In this document: positions 55,743 through 64,000 of the stretch, piece after piece
Position numbering within the stretch: the first letter of the stretch is position 1
Layout: the number at the start of each line of letters is the position of its first letter
Source of the DNA: Saccharina japonica
Lineage: Eukaryota > Sar > Phaeophyceae > Laminariales > Laminariaceae
Direction of reading: 5' to 3'
Length of the DNA stretch: 64,000 bases
Assembly (NCBI GenBank): GCA_008828725.1
Contig: MEHQ01004085.1
Coordinates: 27,292 to 91,291 of the forward strand
Notes under the pieces: generated by a model
The model's database searches: none
Seen by the model: the letters and a program-made list of their open reading frames with translations, nothing else
What the model was told of the DNA's origin: nothing
Position numbers and translations under genes: made by a program

Positions 55743-56274
55743 ACTGCTTAGTGCTGCGGCTGCAGTCCGTAGTTGGTTGGGTGGGCGAGACTGGGGAACG
55801 TGGCCACTCGTCATCCGGACCACGTGTCGATTGGTATCCGCAAAACAGAGCAACACCAAGTAGTACTGCTGAAGTGTAGAGTAGTAGATGACCACAACGA
55901 AACAACTCTCTCATGCACGGGTGGTTGGACTGTGCAGTACCCTGCTCGTAGTTATGACCCCGCGGCCGTGGCGTGCATGCTCTGAGACGACGAGTTGGCT
56001 GGACGCCGATATACTCGTAGAGCGACGGAGCAATGCAGCAGTAGCAGTACAGCTTGCGACGCGGAATAACATGACGTCGCAAAATAGAATAATAAAATGG
56101 TTGAAAAGCGCACAAACATTCGCGGAAAACTCCGGAAATCCGATTTTTCCAACAACGCGTCGGGTTGTTGTGTAGGTAGTAGGTAGGTCTGCTCCTACGT
56201 GCGTTCTCGTGCCACAAGCCACGCAGCTTACGAGGCAGCCCTTTCGTTTGACCGCCACGGGTGTAAACGCATCT

Positions 56275-56307
<33 letters not shown>

Positions 56308-57990
56308 GCAGATTGCGGTATAACATGTAGTGACGTTTTTCGATCGGAACATATAATACGAATTCAGTATATATATTCAGAATTCAGATCTCGGAATTCA
56401 TTGAAAATCCCTTCATTTTAGTTCGGTGATTGGCCAAATAGCACAGTCCTGGGCTGTTCGTGTAGTGCCGAGTGACGTAGCATTATACCAAAATACCTCG
56501 TAGTTTTATTATTAATACCTCGTAGTGGAGATACGTGGATACACCCCTCTCAGCGCTCCACGCCCAGACATGTCAGGAGGCAGCGCTTTATTCCAGAGGA
56601 CCCCGTTCGACCGGTTTGCCTCGTACGTGATTGGAATGAAAAGCTCTCAGGTTGTGTTAGTCGCCAATCGTTCCATTCCAGGCTGTTTTTAGGTTTGTTT
56701 GTGTGCCTCCGACGGTGTCCGCGATTGGAATTCTGGGTAACAGCTGACCGTAAAATAACCCAAAGTAGTGAGTGCATAGGACAAGGTTGCCGTCACGGAA
56801 GCAGCGAGTGCTCTTCTGCTCTGGTCACGGAGGATACAGAAGAGCCGGACACCAAATAATGCGCAAACTAATAAACAGGATGGCTATTCCAGGCTGGATT
56901 TATTAGTTCGTAAGAGCGCGTTCTGCACTACTACATACAGCAGCTTGGGCCTGCGGACAAGAAACACCCCGCGTGTATAAGGCGAGAGCCTGAGAAAGCT
57001 TCGTATTATTGTGGAACCATCCTTCAACGTCCGTGAGCATATATACTACTGTAGGCTCTTACATACCAGTACCTGGTAGGATTTCGTGTAGCGCTCGCCG
57101 CTGAGCACGATCTCTTATCCAATCTTCTTAGAATCCCTCAAAAAGTGAGCCTTTACATTATTTTTGTTACGACGTGTAGGATATTTCTTGTTCGCGGGGA
57201 TCAACTTCAGTACGTCTACTATGTAACGGCTCCCGAATTTAGATCACTTTCCTGTAAATTGCAGCTTGCCTTTTTCATCGCTCGTTTACTTGACAGTATG
57301 CGTCGTGTACTGTACACTACTGTAGCTTCACACGCAAAAAAAAAGGCGTACGCCTAAAAAAAGAGACATTTGCTACGTAACATGGGATAATATATGCCGT
57401 CACGACTCTCGACGGACTCCTGGAGTTTTCTATCAACACCTACGCTATAGCTAATGTATCGCTAGAGTTTTGCCCGCCACCTACCTTGCAATGCGTTGTT
57501 TCCAGAGATTGCGTGATGCGCGTTACGGCGTAGAAATGCGGCACACATTTGACGTGTGATTCATCCAAAATTAAAACCCTTTATAGGATCAAAGTGAGGC
57601 ACCAATCAATTATCGGAACCTAGGTTTTCCAAGCATGAACATGTTCTTCTCGGCGGCGTGCTCTTCCTAACCTAGGTTGTGTACCTGTGGTCCGCATGTA
57701 TATCGTAATTGTGGTCCGCACTCGGAATTTTCTCGCTAGATGCAAAAGCGGCGCAGCCGCGTTTCTCGCCCGTTTCTGGTCCGTTTTGGGTCCGTTTGGG
57801 GTTAGGGTTAGGGTTAGGGTTAGGGTTAGGATTGGGGGTTGGGTTGGGTCTACGCCCGTACCTTGATCCCACCAGGAAGTGCTTCCTAGCTCGCAAAGCA
57901 ATGCGAGAAGTGAACAGCCCGCCCCTAGGAAGATCCGAGCTAACGAATTGTATAAGGGGCTCGAACATGATGTTTGTAGCCCTCAAAGAC
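55743..57990. other. Upstream region of copy A
   Basis: No gene is supported here. It probably holds the promoter of the zinc-cluster gene. A pure CAG tract of about ten units lies at 56275-56306. Small palindromic words with TACCAGGTA or TACCTGGTA occur near 57070. Confidence 0.5.
57802..57831. repeat. Interstitial telomere-type repeat
   Basis: Four perfect TTAGGG units and a fifth imperfect one are followed by degenerate GGGGTTGGGTTGGG. More degenerate relatives lie at about 21370-21450 (AACCCTACC, CCCCAACCCTAACT) and at about 25096-25150 (TTAGGGTTACGGCTAGGGTC). Confidence 0.9.
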
Positions 57991-58449
57991 GAATGCATGC
58001 AATGCACACGTCTCATATTATTCGTCAATGGTGGGCCAGCAGATCCAACAAACACAATACCCACACTGCTACGCGCACACTGCCTTGTCGGAGAAGACGT
58101 AAGCCGACCTACAGCTGGCCCAAAGGCTGTGCTAAGATATATTATATTGGTGTACTCGAAAACTCAGCCCAGGCCCGCCTAACTGGAAGAATCTCAATTA
58201 ATACGCGCTTCACAAACGGGGCGGGGTGAATTCGGCATGAGGCCGTCTGGGCATCCTCTATGGCACCCACCGCCTTGCCTTTTTCGTCGCATGCAGCTCG
58301 TACTAATGCTCGAATCAACGTCGGCTGGAGGAGAGATGCCTACAATATATGAAGCGAATCCCTGAGCTCAACGCGACCGGCGATACCCCTACGTAACGTC
58401 ACAGAACATAAAAACTACTTCGAAGTATAGACTTCTTAGTACATAGAAC

Positions 58450-58795
58450 TTCTTTGCTTCGGAAGCTCTCCTCGGCATATGTTGGTACCTCACAGCCACT
58501 CTCAGCCTCTAATTGCCGAAGCACAAGTTACTTGCCGTCCGTTCCGGAGGTTCCCGGCTTTCTGTGTTTTTATTTCTAAAATTGCAATTTCAACTTTTTT
58601 ACTTTAATTTTTTTTAAAATACGTCAGCTGTGAGTACGACCAATTGAATGTCCCTAGCTTTATCTTCTTTGCGTTCGAAGCTTTCCTCGCATATCTTGCC
58701 ACCTCACAGCACTTTCAGCTCTATGCCGAAGCCGAGAAGTAATTGCCTTCCGCGGAAGTCGTTCTTTGCTTTCTTTTTCTTCGCATGTTTCGCGC
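58450..58795. repeat. Tandem duplication, period about 220 bp
   Basis: Two diverged units begin at about 58455 and 58675. They share CTTCTTTGCTTCGGAAGCTC / CTTCTTTGCGTTCGAAGCTT, then CACCTCACAGC, CAGCTCT/CAGCCTCT and TGCCGAAGC. They lie within the 1.4 kb that is extra in block B relative to block A. Confidence 0.7.
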
Positions 58796-60174
58796 ATTAA
58801 ATTACTTGCTTTGCGATCCAGCTTATTTTCTTTTTTTCTCTCGCTGCTTGAACACGCACACGGGCAGCGAGCGCGGCCATCGCGGTATCGGCGCCCGCTG
58901 CTGCCCCAAGCTAGAGGCAGGTCGGCAGGAGCGCGGTCGCCGTTTTACGTGCATAGCCCTTCGCCGGTCCACTCGCGAGCTGTGGTCGCGACCGGGGCAG
59001 GGAGCTTACGAGGCTGAAGAACTCAGCACGTTCGAAAGGTTTTTCCCGTGATTTCTTGACCTTGTCCAGGCCATGCTCCATCAAAAATACTGCTGCTTAC
59101 GTTTTTTCGTTATGTTTGTGATACTGCCAGGTTACAACTACAGCAGTGAGTGGTAGCGCGCGGTACTATACGTTCCAGTTTACAGTATGTACAGCACGTA
59201 CGGTCGTTGCACGACACGCTTGATTGCGGTGTCGTGCCTGTTTCTTCTACGCGTTGCGGACATGCGGCTTGCCTTGATTGTCCTCTCTTCTCGCTAAAAT
59301 CTTACAGCAGTACATATACGAGTGTCGTTTCTTCATAATGTGACATGTCTCATATCGTGCGACGTGAGTACGTTTTACGATACAGCGTGCGGGGTGCTAT
59401 AATAATAACGTTCAGTTAGATTGCGCTACAGCAGTAAAATAGTTGGCGAATCCTGAACAAAGACTTTTCTTCTTGGCATTTTTAAGTCGGTCCTTCCTTG
59501 CACCACATCGTGGACCTCTTTTGCCCCTTTCCTTTCGCGAGCGTAGCGGGCGGAGCGGAGCTTTTTGCTTTCTTCGCGATCTTTTTTCGTGTTGAAATAT
59601 ACTGTAGATATTCCCATTATCGTTTCTGTCCTGTATTTGCCGTCATACATATATAGGAGCTCTTGGCATTATCAAGTCGCCAGTTGCAGCCAGAATAATA
59701 TTTGTTTCTGTTTTACGCTTTTCACATTCGGTTCCATTCTTCCTTCCGCGAGCGGAGCGGGCGGCGTTAGCCGCCCGCGCAGCGGAGCCCTTGTATACTC
59801 ATACGCAGAACACATACACATGAACACATTCGGAACGGATACCTTGGCTATGATCCAGGGCGCATCATCACCAAAACATCCACGAGGGACGCCGTGCCGG
59901 AAGGACGTACTCCTGCGTGCATTCCTGATGGAAACTGGGCAGTGAAAAACCCAACCTCATGACTGCTGAGGCAACCTATCATAAGCAAAAATTGTGTTCC
60001 ACAAGACAACTCCATTACCAGGCTGAGTTCTTGACCGTCTGACGGCACGCAAGACGGGCACGATCTGTCTAACATAGTTGTGTTGGTGGGCAAGAAATGC
60101 CCCCTGCCCCCCCTCAATAAACTCTAACAAAATAAACGTGCGAAGGGGTGTGAACGAGACATAAACTGCCAAGT

Positions 60175-63100
60175 TCACTGCAAACCCAGTCCAGGGCCAC
60201 TGGTATCCAACATGGCGTGAGTCACATCCAGCCAATCTTCAACACCGATCCCTTCATCGTCTGTCTCGCCTATGGCCGCACGGCCTCTACTCAGCTCCGA
60301 CAGCAAGAGTGCTTCTACGGCTGCTTGGGTTCCCAATTCCGTCAATCCGTCGGAATAGCTTTGTCCATTGACAGTGCGGTTAGCCTCAGAGTCGACTATC
60401 GACCCCGGTAAAACCACCCCCCGAAAGGCAGACGCGGTGAGCGCCGGCTCCTGTGGTTGCATAATCGCAGTTTGCCGCCCGTCGACGGACACGTGTTCCG
60501 TGCTTTCAACGTTTGACCGCGACGCATGGACGATCTTATGTGTATGTCGCGCATCATACACAGAGTCTCCCTCAGCCCCGACTTGGGAGCCCGTGGCTGA
60601 AGGGACTCCCCTCTGTTGCCCGCAATGTACCGATGCGTCGCATGGTCCGTTTTCCCTCATCTCGGCGGCGTGCTCTTCTTGGGGTGGACGGGGAGAAGAA
60701 GAAGCACCACCATGTTCTAAATTCAGTATAAATTCCATCAACCTGCGGACCGCATTTGATAGAAAACGTGGGGGGTTTACGAGTGGGATTAGAGTAGCCA
60801 AAACACAACAGGACGCGCAACACATATTCGATACACCTGGAATATAACATTCACCCACACAAGATATACTTCATGAAGCGAGCGATGCTATGGCCACGCC
60901 CAAGCTTGCTATAGCGTGATCGCCTGGTTAGTACATCAAGATGCACGTTTTAACCCATGCAGAACTAAAAAACTGATCCCAAACTAATTCCAAGTATGTT
61001 GTCCCAAAATACGCTAAACCAGTTCTTAAGGGGTTAAAACTTACTTCTAATGGTGTCCGTCAAAGTGTAGCACTGACAAAACTCTCCGTAAAAAAATCCA
61101 GCAACACTTGTCATACAGTACTCTATCCGTCGAACTACAGCAATTACAAAATACTGTAGATTCGGCTTGGACGAAAGCTTCGCAGATAATTTATTTGCCA
61201 CCACCGCCTCTGTTGCTACTAGCGTACGTAGCGCTGCGGAGGAAGACTCACCTGCAGTTGTAGTGGTCGCAATAGGAAGACACCCCTTGCCACTCTTCGA
61301 AGGGAGGGATAGCCGGAGTGTCGGGAAGGAGTGCCGCATTGTAGGCTGTCATAATCTTGGCGTAAACTGCCCGAGCTCTTGGGCCGTCTAAGGCGGCAAG
61401 GTTTGCCAGTAGCATGTGCGCGTTGTGTGCTCTGTTCAAAAGAGCCGGGGTTGGGGCGAGGTCGTTTGGTTGAGCGATTGAGGTTTTGCACCAGAACCGT
61501 TCTGAGAAAAGAGTGCGAACCAAACTACTCAGCTCGCTGAAGGTTTGCGGCAGAATGAGTCAGGTGCATGATACTGCGCACATAAGCAAAACCACTTTGC
61601 AATGGCAAACGGTTTTAGAATTGACACTTTGCTCGACTGTATTATCGGCAATACTCGGGATAAGGATGAGCGCTTCGCCACGTACACATCATCAGAGCAC
61701 TCGAGCGTTCATTACTAAACTGCCATGTACTTGGTACATTGTGCTTGAAAACAATTGAACTTTGCATATCAACCGAGCACCCGTCATGTGTTCAAACATC
61801 CACAGTTCTTCGTAGTAAACCATAAACACCGTTGCGAAGAATCAGCACGCGCTGTCCATGTCGGGGACATCACGCTGGGTTGAAAGAAGTGGGAAACCGA
61901 GCAGAACACCTACGAAGATCACGGTATATCTCGCTTCTGAATCCGTCGACGACACGGCTCACGTTCGCGTGGCTCGCTTTGGTTACATGGAACATGCCAC
62001 GTAAAGGTGGACAGACTCTCCAACTTGAAAAAAAATCGAGACAAAGAAGTCCTGTACATTTCTTTATGCATTTCTTTTTTTTTCAAATTTCAATTCAAAA
62101 TGCCTGCTTGGCGATTCTATTTTCGACTAATCAGATGAAAATAAATAAATAAACACCAAACAATGGAAAGGTAACAAACACACATCTTCGTTAATACAGG
62201 CCCTAATGATCTTTAAATACCAACAAAGCCATATAGGCCTATTGTGTCAGTCGCACTTAACAGGTAGCCCGTATCCTCTACTCACCCCATTGTGAACCGG
62301 CAAAGTCCCGGGTACCGCTGGAATACTTCGCCGCAAGTTTCAAGATTCCCGAGCGCACCACTAATATCCTTCTTGGCGATCCTCTCGATGGCGAGGGTGC
62401 TGCCGGATCGGAGAGCAATAGAACAAGACGGCAGTTGGTAAAGTCTATGATTCATCGGATGTGTTCACCAGGCCGACAGACTGCAACACGAGGCTAGCAA
62501 TGGCGTGTGTGCTATAAGGGAACAGCAGGATATGCTCGTACACCTACACTTGTAAGGCTACCGTAAGCGTGGGACCGCTTACACGTAAAACACAGCACAA
62601 CACAAATCGCCATGACCCTGTCGCGTTGTCGTCGTGACTTATAACCAGGTACATCACATCTACCACAAGAAAACGCCAGGGCGGGATTTGGTTTCGTGAT
62701 TCAGAACGCCAGCGGGCAGCACATGGAGCTCACCTGTTTACGATGAGCCCGCCAACGCCCTCTCGAATGCTTGGCCTGTTCTCCCGGTGGTTGTCCCAGC
62801 ATACAGCACACGGCACAGTTCGACACCGAAGAGACAATCAGAGACGTTGTCCGCAGCCTTACTGGAACTAACCCATGGGCATATGGGTGGAATGAGCCAA
62901 TCGGGAGTAGAAAACGTCCCTTCCGCTGAGAGCAACGACACCAGCCAGTTATAGGATCCAGGTAACCAATAACGTCAGAGGCGGCGCAGGCGATACAACA
63001 CAACACTATATATTGGTCCATGACATTTAGTCTTCAATGCACATTTACGACCACGCGTCTTACCGGGTCGCCGCGAGTTCAATCTGCTCAAACTGGCGCG

Positions 63101-63880
63101 AGTGCTCTCTAAGCATCGTGATAATCTTGCCCATGATGCCGGAGGAGCCCCAACCCGCCTGTTGCTCCCGAATAAGGGAGGTGATAAAGTGCGGTTTCGA
63201 TCCCTTCAAGAAGTCATCGGCAACAGGTTCTGCCGGTACAATGTCGGCGGAAGGCTCGCCGTCGATCCCAACGCTACGAGCACTAGGCCGGTGTTCGAGA
63301 ACGCATTGGAAAATGGCTTGCTCGAACGATCTGAAGGACTGCATGACAAACGTGGAGATCTCGCCTTCGGTTGCCACTTGGGTAATCTGAAAGACATCAC
63401 CGCAGGGGGGAGGGAGAATGTGCCGGGGATAAAACATGACTCTTGGCTGAGAAGATGGCGTATATACCGCAACGACTGGTCTTGACAACATGACACATAT
63501 ACCCTGTATTTCTGTTATATTGCGAACCTATTGGATATATCCGAGTTTTCACTGGGATATGGGTCTACCAGCGTGTGGGGTGGCGAACAGCAAGCTTGCA
63601 CCTGCAGTTGCATCTCAGTCATCCATAGTCCCGCGCACCTGCGGGATAGGTCGTTCCTGCCTGCAGAACGACTCCACCTCCTCCAGGTTCACGTTTCCGG
63701 TATGAATCCTGACGGTCGCTCCGTTTTTAATAAGGTCTGAGACCCCCTATTGTCGAGAACACAGCGCACGAAAGCAGCCACCACTGTAAGGAAGGTGTAC
63801 CGTAGTGCGGCCGGACGTTTGAAATAAACACACTTTCGAAGTCATTATGAACGCATTGCCCCGATACAAGGCAGGGGACG
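60175..63880 (-). CDS. Zn(2)-Cys(6)-type factor, copy B (5' end outside window)
   Basis: Exons: one with a downstream edge near 63808 (CVHNDFESVFI), then 63736-63639, 63386-63064, 62775-62734, 62399-62286, 61536-61252 and 60742-60175 (stop). All joins keep phase and all introns are GT-AG. Each exon has a counterpart in copy A with the same phase and nearly the same length: 320 against 323, 42 against 42, 114 against 114 and 574 against 568 nt. Shared motifs include EVE.FC.QE...PQI, VATEG.IS.FVMQS.RSFEQ, SIREGVGG, ALGNLE.CGEV.QRYPGLCR, DGPRAR, EWQG.SSYCD.YNCR and GVEDWLDV.HAMLDT. The zinc cluster itself would lie beyond 64000 and is not seen, so its presence is inferred from copy A. Unlike copy A, this copy reads cleanly from the 62399-62286 exon into the 61536-61252 exon. 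Confidence 0.8.
60860..61030. other. Intron of copy B, no feature
   Basis: This lies in the intron between exons 61536-61252 and 60742-60175. Nothing beyond AT-rich sequence was seen. Confidence 0.5.
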
Positions 63881-64000
63881 CCTTGCCCGAGAGGTAACGA
63901 CGATTAAGGGACAAAAGGCGGGGTGCCCAAGTGCCGGCTTCCTGATACCATACTTGCCGGAAACGCCGTCCCTCTATGGGCCCATTGTATATTTGAGGAC

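Noticed and set aside
1..64000. CRISPR arrays, bacterial operons, ribosome binding sites, rRNA genes
   Set aside because: The DNA is eukaryotic. None of the tandem repeats has a constant repeat with unique equal-length spacers, and no rRNA signature was seen.

Overview
The window is eukaryotic nuclear DNA. Genes are split by long GT-AG introns of about 0.1-3 kb. Introns and spacers are full of minisatellites, long C/G homopolymers and dispersed repeats. The only assembly gap (61 N) sits inside a poly-G run. Gene style, a Zn2Cys6 regulator family, TTAGGG-type interstitial repeats and a SINE-like family suggest a stramenopile, most probably a brown alga of the Ectocarpus kind. The organism call is inference; no marker gene proves it.

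Layout. 1-1.4 kb: short tandem repeats and SINE copies. 1.8-3.7 kb (+): three exons of an unrecognised gene that may run into 4.4-9.7 kb (+), one huge open frame for a nuclear-looking SR-rich, proline/alanine-rich protein with a repeated C-terminus. 12.9-20.2 kb (-): a conserved-looking but unrecognised gene of at least seven exons; the N gap lies in one of its introns. 20.6-35.0 kb (+): a sugar-transporter-like MFS gene (GPH/SLC45, the plant SUT relatives) with eleven or more phase-consistent exons. One 227-codon exon forms a very acidic, low-complexity insert in the central loop. 35-43.5 kb: gene-poor, with CCATGG-rich DNA, tandem duplications and a roughly 1-kb interrupted inverted repeat. 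43.6-55.7 kb (-): a 12-kb gene for a fungal-type Zn(2)-Cys(6) transcription factor, assembled here from at least 13 short exons. The binuclear zinc cluster is split over the first two exons. 53.1-53.7 kb: the 3' end of a LINE-like retrotransposon inside that gene's third intron. 60.2-64.0 kb (-): a paralogue of the zinc-cluster gene, cut by the window end, with the same exon structure.

Two points stand out. First, the tandem Zn2Cys6 pair: corresponding exons have identical or near-identical lengths (42/42, 114/114, 320/323 nt) and phases while the protein sequence has diverged, so this is an old segmental duplication. Second, a SINE-like family (at least eight copies) shares its 3' end, ATGAGTAC followed by a C-tract, with the tail of the LINE fragment. 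That is the signature of a SINE mobilised by a partner LINE, here with poly(C) instead of poly(A).

Limits: exon joins were made by eye from splice sites and reading phase. Two exons of the transporter and one or two of the zinc-cluster gene were not found. No similarity search was possible.
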